Below are positions 53,621 through 62,629 of a stretch of 64,000 nt of DNA, one piece after another. A program made the translations under genes and the position numbers. Each line of letters begins with the position of its first letter. Positions within the stretch are counted from its first letter, which is position 1. The stretch is from an uncultured Eubacteriales bacterium (GTDB lineage: Bacteria > Bacillota > Clostridia > Lachnospirales > Lachnospiraceae): positions 156,250 to 220,249 of the forward strand of contig CASFBK010000006.1 of NCBI GenBank assembly GCA_949292785.1, in the 5' to 3' direction. The notes under the pieces are model-generated. The model saw nothing but the letters and a program-made list of their open reading frames with translations, was not told the DNA's origin and did no database searches.

Positions 53621-54457
53621 ATGGCAGGAAAGAAAATAAAAAAAGATACAACCGGAACTCCGCTGGAAGCCCATGTAGCGAGCAGCAAGATACTTGCGGA
53701 GCATATCGACAAGGTGTATATCTCAGGAAAAAAGAGTACAAAGGCAATCGAAGATGCCTCCATAGATATTCAGGACAATGATTTTGTGTGTATTGTAGGA
53801 CCTTCAGGCTGTGGAAAGTCCACACTGCTTCGAATGTTGGCAGGTCTCGATTTTCCTACCGCAGGAAATATCATTGTAAATGACAGAAAAGTAACCGGTC
53901 CCGGGCCGGATAGAGGAATGGTATTCCAGACTTATACCCTGTTCCCGTGGATGACCGTAGAAGATAACATTAAGTTTGGCTTAAAAATCAAGAAAATGTC
54001 AAAAGAAGAACAGCAGAAAATAGCAGACCGTTATCTGGATATTATAGGATTGAAGAAGTTTGCAAAAGCCTATCCCAAGGAATTATCCGGAGGAATGAAG
54101 CAGAGAGTGGCGATTGCCCGTGCCTTAGCGAACCAGCCGGAGGTACTTTTGATGGACGAACCATTTGGAGCATTGGACCCTCATACCAAGTCAATGATGC
54201 AGCTTCTGATGCGTGAAATATGGGAAACAGAGCATCCGACAGTAGTGTTTATTACACATGATATTGATGAGGCGGTATTCCTTGCGAATAAGATATATGT
54301 GATGTCTGCAAGACCCGGAAAAATCATCAAAGAGGTAAATGTATATCTGCCTCATAAGAGAAATTTGGAATTAAAGGATTCTCCGGAGTTTATCAAGATA
54401 AGAAAAGGAATTAATGATTTGTTGTATTCCGCAAACACGGAAGCAGAGGAAGAATAA
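53621..54457 (+). CDS. ABC transporter ATP-binding protein (TauB/SsuB type)
   Basis: A 278-residue ATPase: Walker A GPSGCGKSTLL (about 66-76), Q-loop VFQTYTLFPW, signature LSGGMKQRVAIARAL, Walker B VLLMDEPFGALD and switch His in ITHDIDEAVF. The extra N-terminal 30 residues are polar and may be unordered. Start at 53621 after AAGGAGGAAGAAGAA. The stop directly abuts the amidase start. There is no fused regulatory domain like that of NrtC. Confidence 0.93.
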   Translation: MAGKKIKKDTTGTPLEAHVASSKILAEHIDKVYISGKKSTKAIEDASIDIQDNDFVCIVGPSGCGKSTLLRMLAGLDFPTAGNIIVNDRKVTGPGPDRGMVFQTYTLFPWMTVEDNIKFGLKIKKMSKEEQQKIADRYLDIIGLKKFAKAYPKELSGGMKQRVAIARALANQPEVLLMDEPFGALDPHTKSMMQLLMREIWETEHPTVVFITHDIDEAVFLANKIYVMSARPGKIIKEVNVYLPHKRNLELKDSPEFIKIRKGINDLLYSANTEAEEE

Positions 54458-55279
54458 ATGAAAAAATATGTGGCGGCAGTTCAAATGGATTGTATCTCCG
54501 GAAATATGAAAGAGAACACCAGACATATGGTCCATCTTCTGGAAAAAATGAAAAAGGAGAACCCCGGAATTGTATTGGCAGTGTTTCCGGAAATGGCCCT
54601 TTATGGATATGAAAAGCTAGAAGAAATCTCAGTAAGATATCAGCAGCAGGAGATTGCAAAATATTTAGAGGAGATTGCAGCAACATGTGAAAGCCTGCAA
54701 CTGAATGCGGTTGTAGGTGCCCCATATTTTGGGAAAGCAGGATTGGAAAATGCGCTGTATTTTTTGAATACTCAAGGGAAAGTACAACATGTATATTCTA
54801 AGATGCATCTGATTGAAGCGGAAAGAAACGTGTTCGTACCGGGAAATTCTTATGGAATCTGTAGTACGTCTTGGGGAAAAATTGGATTTTTAATCTGCTG
54901 GGACAGTGCTTTTCCCGAAACGGCAAGCGTGTATGCGAGAGCCGGAGTAGAAGTGTTGGTAGTAAGTGCAGCTTGGGAAAGTCCTTATGAGCGGCAGCTG
55001 GAACTAGCTGTCTGTGGAAGAAGCTTTGACAATGATGTTCCGGTAATCGCCTCTAACCGGATTGGAAAGAGCGATGGTCTAAGGCTTGCCGGACAGTCCA
55101 TGATTACGGATTGTTTGGGAAATATTTTAGCGAGGGAAACGCAGGATAGGGAAAACTATGTGACTGCTGAATGGGAACAGATGTTATCAAAAGAAAAACG
55201 CCAGGGATTTGGCTCACAGATAGAGGAGTTAAAAGAAGAAAGTTATTTTCAAGAAAATATTTGCACTTATGTAGTGTAG
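54458..55279 (+). CDS. Carbon-nitrogen hydrolase (nitrilase superfamily amidase)
   Basis: A 273-residue nitrilase-superfamily enzyme with the catalytic triad Glu45 (FPEMALYG), Lys115 (YSKMHLIEAE) and Cys147 (LICWDSAFPE). The family includes N-carbamoylputrescine amidase, beta-ureidopropionase, omega-amidase and aliphatic amidases; sequence alone does not decide. It begins at the base after the ATPase stop, so it is co-translated with the transporter and probably acts on the imported compound or its first product. Confidence 0.88.
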   Translation: MKKYVAAVQMDCISGNMKENTRHMVHLLEKMKKENPGIVLAVFPEMALYGYEKLEEISVRYQQQEIAKYLEEIAATCESLQLNAVVGAPYFGKAGLENALYFLNTQGKVQHVYSKMHLIEAERNVFVPGNSYGICSTSWGKIGFLICWDSAFPETASVYARAGVEVLVVSAAWESPYERQLELAVCGRSFDNDVPVIASNRIGKSDGLRLAGQSMITDCLGNILARETQDRENYVTAEWEQMLSKEKRQGFGSQIEELKEESYFQENICTYVV

Positions 55280-55293
55280 AAAGAAGGAAAAAA

Positions 55294-56457
55294 ATGAGTA
55301 TAAGTAGAATGGTATATACTGGAACCTCTTATTTTGGAGAGCTTGCCAGAAATGAGATAAAAACAGAAATAGCGAAACACCATTTTAAAAAAGCATTTTT
55401 GATTTCGGATAAAGACCTGATAAAATGCGGAATTGTTGAGAAAATAGAAGTGGTTCTGAAGGAAAATCAGACCCCTTACGAGATAGATGCAGAGGTAAAG
55501 CCTAATCCGACGATTGAAAATGTTACCTATGGTCTGGAGCTTTATAAAAAGAGTGGCAGTGATTTTATTATTGCAGTAGGAGGCGGCTCCGTTATTGATA
55601 CGGCAAAGGCGATTGCAGTCATTGCGAATAATCCGGAAAATGCAGATGTGGTTTCCTTAGAGGGAATGGATAAAAGCAGCAATCCGGCAGTACCGATTAT
55701 TGCACTCCCGACCACAGCAGGTACCGGTTCAGAAACTACCATGGATTATGTCATTACGAATACAAAGGAAAAACGAAAAATGGCATGTATGGATTCGAAG
55801 GTAGTTCCGGTAGCAGCAATTCTGGATACGGAAATTATGGCATCTCTGCCATTGAAATTGACAGCGGCAACTGCCATGGATGCGTTGACCCATGCGGTAG
55901 AATCGTATCTGTCTTTAGGAGCATTTTCCTTTTCGGAAATGCTTTCCTTAAAATCAGTAAGTCTTATTTCAGAAAACTTTTTGAACGTGTTGGAGAATCC
56001 CACGGATTATGAAGTGAGAAAAGAGCTTGCCATTGCGCAATACCTGGCGGGAATGAGCTTTACCAACGTAGGACTTGGAATCGTTCACTCCATGGCACAT
56101 CCCTTAAGTGCATTTTATGATGTACCTCATGGTGTGGCAAATGCGCTGATTCTTCCTTATGTATTGGAGTTCAATGCAGATTCCTGTGCAGGAAAAATGA
56201 AAGAACTGGCAAAGGCTTTTGACGCTGAGTTTGATATGACACTAGATGAAAAAGAGGCGACAAAATGCTGTGTGGAAAGAATCCGTAAGTTCAATACAGA
56301 AGCAGGACTTCCACAGACTTTAGTGGAAATTGGAGTGAAGAAAGAGGATTTTGAAGCGTTGGCGCAGTCTGCCTATACAGATGCATCCACGCCGGATAAT
56401 CCAAGAGAAGTAAATACTCAGATTTTGAAAGAATTATATGAAAAAATGTATGCATAA
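55294..56457 (+). CDS. Iron-containing alcohol dehydrogenase, FucO-like
   Basis: A 387-residue group III dehydrogenase reducing an aldehyde with NAD(P)H. The nucleotide site is AVGGGSVIDTAKAI and PTTAGTGSE. The metal ligands lie in DALTHAVESYLS and HSMAHPLSAFYDVPHG. Overall it is very similar to lactaldehyde/propanediol oxidoreductase FucO. In this cluster a semialdehyde or aminoaldehyde made by the aminotransferase is the more likely substrate. The ATG at 55294 follows GAAGGAAAAAA. Confidence 0.9.
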   Translation: MSISRMVYTGTSYFGELARNEIKTEIAKHHFKKAFLISDKDLIKCGIVEKIEVVLKENQTPYEIDAEVKPNPTIENVTYGLELYKKSGSDFIIAVGGGSVIDTAKAIAVIANNPENADVVSLEGMDKSSNPAVPIIALPTTAGTGSETTMDYVITNTKEKRKMACMDSKVVPVAAILDTEIMASLPLKLTAATAMDALTHAVESYLSLGAFSFSEMLSLKSVSLISENFLNVLENPTDYEVRKELAIAQYLAGMSFTNVGLGIVHSMAHPLSAFYDVPHGVANALILPYVLEFNADSCAGKMKELAKAFDAEFDMTLDEKEATKCCVERIRKFNTEAGLPQTLVEIGVKKEDFEALAQSAYTDASTPDNPREVNTQILKELYEKMYA

Positions 56458-56487
56458 AAGCGGAGGATAGAAAGGAAGTGCTTTAAA

Positions 56488-57858
56488 ATGTTAAGAGAGG
56501 AATTACCGGAGATTATTACAGAGCATGTGCCGGGACCAAAGGCGGAAGCATTATTAAAGAAAAGAGATGAGGCACTGCCGAAGGCATTGTGCGGCTATAC
56601 ATATCCAATCTGCATCAGCAGAGGGGAAGGAGCAATCCTTGAGGATGTAGACGGAAATAAGTTTCTTGATTTTATCGGAGGCGTCGGCGTACTCAACATC
56701 GGATATTCCAGACCGGAGGTAGTAGAGGCAGTAAAGGAACAGGCAGAAAAATATTTTCATTGTATTTTCAATGTAGTAGCCCATGAAGGTTATATTGAAC
56801 TGGCAAAACAGTTTGACGAGCTTATGCCATGCCGTGGCGAAAAGAAAAAGACTTTTTTCGCAAACAGCGGTGCTGAAGCAGACGAAAATGCAATTAAAGT
56901 AGCAAAAGCATACACCGGAAGAAAGGGTGTCATCTGCTTTTCGGGAGCATTTCATGGAAGAACAAATCTGACCATGGCGCTGACTGCAAAGAAATCTTAT
57001 GCACTTGGTATGGGACCTTTCCCCTCTGATATTTATCGTGCAGAATTCCCATATCTGTATCGTGCACCAAAGGGATATACCGAGGAAGAAGCAATTCAGT
57101 ATTATATTGCGAAATTGGAAAAATTATTTGATGAAGCAGCACCGGCAAAGGACATTGCAGCCATTCTGGTAGAGCCGATTCAGGGTGAGGGCGGATTCGT
57201 TCCGGCACCAATCCAATGGGTAAAAGCAGTACGAAAAATCTGTGATGATAACGGAATCCTTTTGATTGCAGATGAAGTACAATGCGGTAACTGCCGAAGC
57301 GGACGTTATTTTGCTTCTGAATACTGGGCAGAGGCAGGGGCAGCACCGGATATTATCGCAACTGCAAAATCCATGGGCGGCGGAGTACCAATCAGCGCCA
57401 TTACAGCAAGAGCAGAAATCATGGACGCTGTACCGGCAGGAACCATTGGTGGTACTTATTGTGGAAATCCATTAGCATGCGCTTCTGCATTAAAAGTTAT
57501 GGAAATCATGAAAGCGGAAGATTATGCAGGGAAGGCTGCTGCCATCGGCGAAAAGGTCATGAAGGGTTACAATGAATTAAAAGAAAAATACGAAGAGGTT
57601 GGAGATGTACGTGGACTTGGTTCCATGATAGGTGTGGAATTCGTAAAGACCAAGGAAGGAAAAGAACCATATCCTGAGTTTGTTTCAAAAATGATTCAGA
57701 ATGCATTGCAAAAAGGTCTGATGTTGGAAAATGCAGGTTCTTATGGAAATGTAATTCGTTTCTTAGCGCCACTTTGCATTACCGAAGAACAGTTAGAAAG
57801 AGGAATGGAAATTTTTGAAGAAGCATTGGTAGAGACAAAAAAACAGATGAATAAATAG
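56488..57858 (+). CDS. Class III omega-aminotransferase, GabT-like
   Basis: A 456-residue PLP enzyme. It has the GabT-like N-terminus (HVPGPKAEALL), FIGGVGVLNIGYSRPEV, NSGAEADENAIKVAK, FSGAFHGRTNLTMALT, the PLP-Asp region LLIADEVQCGNCRSGRYF, and the Schiff-base Lys294 in ATAKSMGGG. GABA, putrescine, beta-alanine or related omega-amines are plausible donors. The DEVQxGxGRTG motif is altered by two cysteines and Arg-Ser-Gly in place of Arg-Thr-Gly. It should make the aldehyde used by the flanking dehydrogenases. Confidence 0.9.
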   Translation: MLREELPEIITEHVPGPKAEALLKKRDEALPKALCGYTYPICISRGEGAILEDVDGNKFLDFIGGVGVLNIGYSRPEVVEAVKEQAEKYFHCIFNVVAHEGYIELAKQFDELMPCRGEKKKTFFANSGAEADENAIKVAKAYTGRKGVICFSGAFHGRTNLTMALTAKKSYALGMGPFPSDIYRAEFPYLYRAPKGYTEEEAIQYYIAKLEKLFDEAAPAKDIAAILVEPIQGEGGFVPAPIQWVKAVRKICDDNGILLIADEVQCGNCRSGRYFASEYWAEAGAAPDIIATAKSMGGGVPISAITARAEIMDAVPAGTIGGTYCGNPLACASALKVMEIMKAEDYAGKAAAIGEKVMKGYNELKEKYEEVGDVRGLGSMIGVEFVKTKEGKEPYPEFVSKMIQNALQKGLMLENAGSYGNVIRFLAPLCITEEQLERGMEIFEEALVETKKQMNK

Positions 57859-57869
57859 GGGGGATTATT

Positions 57870-59000
57870 ATGGAATTTAATTACTATTTACCTGTAAATC
57901 TTGTGTTTGGCAGAGGAAGTGTAGGAAAGATTGGAAATATTGCAATAGAATATGGGAAAAAAGCACTGATTGTTACCGGACGCAGTAGTACGAAAAAATC
58001 GGGACTGTTAGACCGAGTCATCAAATATCTGGCAAAAGCAGGCGTAGATAGTGTTGTATTTGATAAAGTAAAACAAAATCCTCTTACGACTACAGCCATA
58101 GAAGCCGCAGAGCTGGCAAAAACAGAAAAGTGTGATGTGGTAATTGGTGTAGGTGGTGGAAGCATCATGGACTGTGCTAAGGCAGCGGCATTTTTAGCTG
58201 TAAACGATGGAGATATCAATGATTATATTTTTAATCGTATAAAGAGTGATAAGGCATTACCCATTATTCTGGTTCCGACAACTTGTGGAACCGGAAGTGA
58301 GGGAAATGGTTTTGCAGTGCTGACTAATCCGGAAAATGGAGATAAAAAATCTCTTCGCTGCAATGCAATCGTAGCAAAGGCATCCATTATTGATTCAGAG
58401 TGTATGATGACTATGCCGAAAGGAACGCTTGCAAGTGTAGGCTTTGACGCTTTCTGTCACTGCATGGAGGCATACATCAGTAAAATCGGACAGCCCCTAA
58501 CAGATATGATGAGCCTTTACGGTATGGAGCTGCTGGGAAAATATCTCGTTCCGTTATACGAGGGCGAAAGCGACCCGGAAAGCTGGGATGCAGTCAGCTT
58601 TGCAAGCACCCTGGGCGGAATGGTGATTAACACCGCGGGAGTAACACTGCCTCATGGCATGGAGCATCCGGCAAGCGGACTGCGTGATATCGTACACGGA
58701 AAAGGTCTGGCAGCAATTACCCCGGTAGTTATGGAAGCAAGCATTTCCGGCTGCCCGGAAAAATTTGCAAAAATATCACAGTGCCTTGGCGGGACCGATG
58801 AAAATGACTGTGTGCAAAAAGTTTGTGAATTTTTAGACAAGCTACAGCTTACTACAACCTTAGGTGAGCTTGGAATTAAGGAAGAAGATGTAGACTGGAT
58901 GACAGAAAACTGCATGAAGGTATCCGCAGCAGGAATTTCCTATCACCCGGTAACCTTCAGCAAATGCCAGATTAAGGAGCTTTACAAAAAGGCGCTATAG
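57870..59000 (+). CDS. Iron-containing alcohol dehydrogenase, second type
   Basis: A 376-residue group III dehydrogenase, clearly different from the FucO-like one. It begins like butanol/hydroxybutyrate dehydrogenases (YYLPVNLVFGRGSVGKIG) and has GVGGGSIMDCAKA, PTTCGTGSEGNGFAV, metal ligands in GFDAFCHCMEAYIS and LPHGMEHPASGL, and IVHGKGLA. 4-hydroxybutyrate dehydrogenase is one attractive option given the GabT-like neighbour. It starts 12 bases after the aminotransferase (GGGGGG ribosome site). Confidence 0.88.
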   Translation: MEFNYYLPVNLVFGRGSVGKIGNIAIEYGKKALIVTGRSSTKKSGLLDRVIKYLAKAGVDSVVFDKVKQNPLTTTAIEAAELAKTEKCDVVIGVGGGSIMDCAKAAAFLAVNDGDINDYIFNRIKSDKALPIILVPTTCGTGSEGNGFAVLTNPENGDKKSLRCNAIVAKASIIDSECMMTMPKGTLASVGFDAFCHCMEAYISKIGQPLTDMMSLYGMELLGKYLVPLYEGESDPESWDAVSFASTLGGMVINTAGVTLPHGMEHPASGLRDIVHGKGLAAITPVVMEASISGCPEKFAKISQCLGGTDENDCVQKVCEFLDKLQLTTTLGELGIKEEDVDWMTENCMKVSAAGISYHPVTFSKCQIKELYKKAL

Positions 59001-59114
59001 AAAGCAGTGGATTCACAATGCATTGCACCGCGGGCAGCATAAACAACGAGGTATTTATAGGAAGGAATATAGTGGTTTCAAAATCACATAATCAGGATAG
59101 AAAGAGGTGTGCAG

Positions 59115-60596
59115 ATGGAACAGAAAAAAACTTATATCAATGGAAACTGGATAGATGGAACCTCAGGAAGAACCCTCCGGTCCATCAACCCGGCGACGGG
59201 AGAAGTTTTAGCAGAAATACAGGAAAACAGCATAGAGGACACAATCCTTGCAATTTCAGCAGCGAAAGAGTCTTTTTACCAGAAAAGAGACTGGCGTGAT
59301 ATGGATGCACAGACAAGAAGCGATATCCTGCTTAAAATTGCAGATAAAATAGAAGAAAACCTGGAGGAAATTGCAAAGATTGAATCCATGGATAATGGAA
59401 AACCCCTGCGGGAAGCAGAGGCAGACGTAGACGATGCCGTTCACTGTTTCCGTTACTACGCAGGTCTTATCCGTACACCTAATGGCGGTGTTTATCAGGT
59501 AAACAGTAATTTTGGCACAATGCATTCCTATGAAATTCATGAGCCGGTAGGAGTGTGTGCATTAATTACTCCATGGAACTTTCCGTTTCTGATGGGTATC
59601 TGGAAACTGGCTCCGGCACTTGCAGCAGGCAACAGCGTTATCTTTAAGCCAAGCTCCGAAACAGTTCTGTCCACCATCAAAATGTTTGAGATATTTGATG
59701 AAGCAGGACTTCCGGCAGGAACAGCCAATCTTGTAATCGGACCGGGAAGCAGTATCGGAAATCTTCTGGCAGAAAGCAGTGACATAGATATGGTAACCTT
59801 TACCGGAAGTACCGCGGTAGGACAGAGCATCATGCGTGCAGCAGCAGGAAACGTAAAGAAAATCGGTCTGGAGCTGGGCGGAAAATCTCCAAATGTCATC
59901 TTTGCTGATACCGATTTGGAAGCCGCAGTAGAGTGGGCAATGATTGGAATCTTTTTCAATCAGGGTGAGGTATGCTGTGCAGGCTCCAGAATTATTATCG
60001 AAAAATCTATAAAAGATGCATTTGTGAAACGGTTTGCAGAACGTGCAGAGAAAATGACCTTAGGCAACCCGCTGAACAATCCTGATATGGGACCTCTTGT
60101 ATCCGAAAAGCATATGAAAGATGTGCTTTCCTATATTGAAATTGGAAAAGAAGAGGGCGCAAAGTTAGTCTGCGGAGGCTATCGTTATACGGAAGGAGAA
60201 TGTGCTTTGGGGTATTTTGTGCGCCCGACCATTTTTGATGAGTGTACCAGTGATATGCGCATTGTACAGGAGGAAATTTTCGGACCGGTGGTGACAATAC
60301 AGACCTTTGAAACAGAGGAAGAAGCCATTGCCCTTGCCAATGATACGGTTTATGGTCTTGCCGGCGCCGTATTTACCAATGATGCTACGCGGGCAATGCG
60401 TGTGATTAAAGAAATCCGTGCAGGAATTACATGGATTAACTGCTATAATCCTGCGTTTTCCGAAGCACCATGGGGCGGCTACAAGATGAGCGGAATCGGC
60501 AGAGAGCTTGGCACGCATGGTTTGGAAGAATACCAGGAAGTGAAGCAGATAAATATGAATCTGACTCCAGGGGTTTTAGGTTGGTATGAGAGGTGA
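59115..60596 (+). CDS. NAD(P)-dependent aldehyde dehydrogenase
   Basis: A 493-residue ALDH of the betaine/gamma-aminobutyraldehyde type. Landmarks are ITPWNFPFLMGIWKLAPALAAGN, FKPSSETVLS, TGSTAVGQSIM, the general base Glu in LELGGKSPN and the catalytic Cys287 in FNQGEVCCAGSR. The C-terminal EAPWGGYKMSGIGRELG is typical of aminoaldehyde dehydrogenases. It would oxidise the aldehyde made by the aminotransferase, giving NADH for the alcohol dehydrogenases. The ATG at 59115 is preferred to a GTG at 59109. Confidence 0.92.
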   Translation: MEQKKTYINGNWIDGTSGRTLRSINPATGEVLAEIQENSIEDTILAISAAKESFYQKRDWRDMDAQTRSDILLKIADKIEENLEEIAKIESMDNGKPLREAEADVDDAVHCFRYYAGLIRTPNGGVYQVNSNFGTMHSYEIHEPVGVCALITPWNFPFLMGIWKLAPALAAGNSVIFKPSSETVLSTIKMFEIFDEAGLPAGTANLVIGPGSSIGNLLAESSDIDMVTFTGSTAVGQSIMRAAAGNVKKIGLELGGKSPNVIFADTDLEAAVEWAMIGIFFNQGEVCCAGSRIIIEKSIKDAFVKRFAERAEKMTLGNPLNNPDMGPLVSEKHMKDVLSYIEIGKEEGAKLVCGGYRYTEGECALGYFVRPTIFDECTSDMRIVQEEIFGPVVTIQTFETEEEAIALANDTVYGLAGAVFTNDATRAMRVIKEIRAGITWINCYNPAFSEAPWGGYKMSGIGRELGTHGLEEYQEVKQINMNLTPGVLGWYER

Positions 60597-60641
60597 TATA
60601 ATACTTCATTATAAACCTAAATGGAAGGAATGAACCTGTAA

Positions 60642-61466
60642 GTGTATAAAAAAGAAGAATATCTGAGTATAACGGACATGGCAAAATTACGCAATGTAAC
60701 CACGGAGACATTGCGGCACTATGATAGAATCGGGTTGCTGCAACCCGATTTTGTCAATGAGCATAATGTCCGTTATTATTCTGTTTTGAAATATGAAAAA
60801 CTTGGAACAATAAAGGAATTAAAGCAACTGGGAATGAGCCTTAGTGAAATTAAGGCATATTTTGAAAATAGAAATTATCAAAGTTCAAGAGAGTTATTGG
60901 AAAAACAGAATCAATTAATTCAAAATCAGATAAAGAGCCTGACATATCTTCAGGAAAAAATAAATAGTAAGCTCAGTCTTATGGATTCACTGGAAGGAAA
61001 TGTAAAAACAGGAGAACCGTATATAAAGATTTTGCCCAAAAGATACTACATCCCAACTGAAAATAAAGTGGAAAATGAAATCGAACTTGCTTACGAGGCA
61101 ATGAAGCTTGAACAGAAAATATATGAGAAAGAAGAATATTTACCAATCTATGCTACAGCACGCTATGCTGGTATTTTTTCTTTGGAAGAAAGGAATGAAA
61201 AGTCTGTTCAGGTCATTATGTTTACAGAGAATCTGGCGGGGATGAGAGACACAAGGGTTTTGCCGGGAGGAAAATTTTTGTGCGTACGGAAGAGAGGCTC
61301 TTTTTGGGAAAGAAAAGAATGTATCAGACTACTGTATCAGGTGATAAGGGACAGAGAATATAAAATTTTAAAGCCAATTGTTATTGAGAATGTTCTGGTG
61401 GACTATACAATTACAGATAGAGAAGAAGAAAGACTGTTTGAATTTCAGATTCCCATTTATGAGTAG
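60642..61466 (+). CDS. MerR-family regulator with effector-binding domain
   Basis: A 274-residue regulator starting at GTG. The MerR winged helix (YLSITDMAKLRNVTTETLRHYDRIGLLQPDF) is followed by a long coiled coil (about 85-120) and a C-terminal GyrI/BmrR-like effector domain (about 125-270), so it is a BmrR/BltR-type small-molecule sensor. The dyad ACTTTGTG-TAA-CACAAAGT lies in a 19-base spacer just downstream, in front of the second ureohydrolase gene, which is the expected target. Confidence 0.88.
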   Translation: MYKKEEYLSITDMAKLRNVTTETLRHYDRIGLLQPDFVNEHNVRYYSVLKYEKLGTIKELKQLGMSLSEIKAYFENRNYQSSRELLEKQNQLIQNQIKSLTYLQEKINSKLSLMDSLEGNVKTGEPYIKILPKRYYIPTENKVENEIELAYEAMKLEQKIYEKEEYLPIYATARYAGIFSLEERNEKSVQVIMFTENLAGMRDTRVLPGGKFLCVRKRGSFWERKECIRLLYQVIRDREYKILKPIVIENVLVDYTITDREEERLFEFQIPIYE

Positions 61467-61531
61467 TGTTAATTGGTTATATATTACAAAAAATAAATAA
61501 TCTATGAAAAAAATATGTGAATTATTATTAC

Positions 61532-61562
61532 TTGCACTTTGTGTAACACAAAGTATTAACAT
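61532..61562 (+). promoter_or_regulatory. MerR-type promoter and operator of the second ureohydrolase gene
   Basis: TTGCAC (61532-61537) and TAACAT (61557-61562) are 19 bases apart, too far for normal sigma-A contact and typical of MerR-activated promoters. The perfect dyad ACTTTGTG (61536-61543) / CACAAAGT (61547-61554) fills the spacer. Confidence 0.8.
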
Positions 61563-61618
61563 GTATTTAGATTGATCAATCCGTTTCTAAATACATGAGT
61601 GAGAAAAGGAGTTACACT

Positions 61619-62605
61619 ATGGCTGAAATCAAAAAGAAGAATAATTCAACAAAAAAAGCATTAGATGCTGACCTTGTTCCATTGCCCTTTGGAGGGATTG
61701 CCACATTTGGTAAATATCCCAATACCAGAGAGTTAGATAATGTGGATATTGCAATTATGGGAGTTCCATATGATGCAGGAGTTACTTACCGATCCGGCGC
61801 GAAAATGGGACCGCGTGGTATGAGAGATGTATCATACTCCGTAATGAACTTTAATCATAATTGGGATACAGAAGAGTTTACGCTTGATAAGGCATGTCCG
61901 AATATTATAGATTATGGTGATGTGGGATATTCCTATGGCTCAAATGCTACAGAGGTAATGTTTAAAGAATCCTATGAACATGCAAAGAAAATTCTGGAAT
62001 CAGGTGCAAATCTTATGACCTTAGGAGGAGACCATACCATCCCATATGGCATGGTAAGAGCGGCTCATGAGGTTTATGGAAAATTAGCGTTGGTACATTT
62101 TGACTCCCATCAGGATTGCTGGCCAAGCTATGGAAACTACAGCCATGCAAATTTTTCATATGATTTATGGGAAGAAGGCTGCATTGATGATAAGCATTCC
62201 GTTCAGGCTTATATTCGTACAGATTTCCCTATGGACCCTGATATTCCACAACCGGAATATCATATTATTTTTGCACCGGAAGCGTTAAAGATGGGACCGG
62301 AGGCATTAGCAGAAAAGATAAAAGAAATTGTTGGGGATATGCCTGTATATTTGACCTTTGATATAGATAGCATTGACCCGGCATTTGCACCGGCAACCGG
62401 CACACCGGTAATTGGGGGACCAAGTTCAGGAGAAGCCTGTGAGGTGCTTCGTAATTTAGAAGGAATTAATGTGGTAGCAGCGGATATTGTCTGCGTTGCT
62501 CCAACCTTAGATTCCCCGGCACAGACCACATGCTTTGTTGCAGATACCGTAGTACAGAATTTATTGTGTCTGCTTGCGAAAGCAAGACTTGCAAGAAAAA
62601 AATAA
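61619..62605 (+). CDS. Agmatinase-family protein, second copy, lacking the guanidinium-binding Glu
   Basis: A 328-residue ureohydrolase-fold protein. Metal ligands are intact (His139 in GGDH; Asp162, His164, Asp166 in HFDSHQD; Asp248, Asp250 in TFDIDSIDP), as is His176 in SHANF. At the place of Glu in the family motif VEVxP it has Cys292 (DIVCVAPTLD), and the following TALAAAT-type segment reads TTCFVADT. It may act on a different substrate (guanidine, amide or imine) or be a regulatory subunit of the first copy. The ATG at 61619 follows AAAGGAG. It is under a MerR-type promoter. Confidence 0.85.
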   Translation: MAEIKKKNNSTKKALDADLVPLPFGGIATFGKYPNTRELDNVDIAIMGVPYDAGVTYRSGAKMGPRGMRDVSYSVMNFNHNWDTEEFTLDKACPNIIDYGDVGYSYGSNATEVMFKESYEHAKKILESGANLMTLGGDHTIPYGMVRAAHEVYGKLALVHFDSHQDCWPSYGNYSHANFSYDLWEEGCIDDKHSVQAYIRTDFPMDPDIPQPEYHIIFAPEALKMGPEALAEKIKEIVGDMPVYLTFDIDSIDPAFAPATGTPVIGGPSSGEACEVLRNLEGINVVAADIVCVAPTLDSPAQTTCFVADTVVQNLLCLLAKARLARKK

Positions 62606-62629
62606 ATATGATAATCAATGATTTCAGTC

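Noticed and set aside
53316-53825. 169-codon minus-strand frame over the ABC permease and ATPase
   Set aside because: Shadow of the permease/ATPase genes, including the Walker A region.
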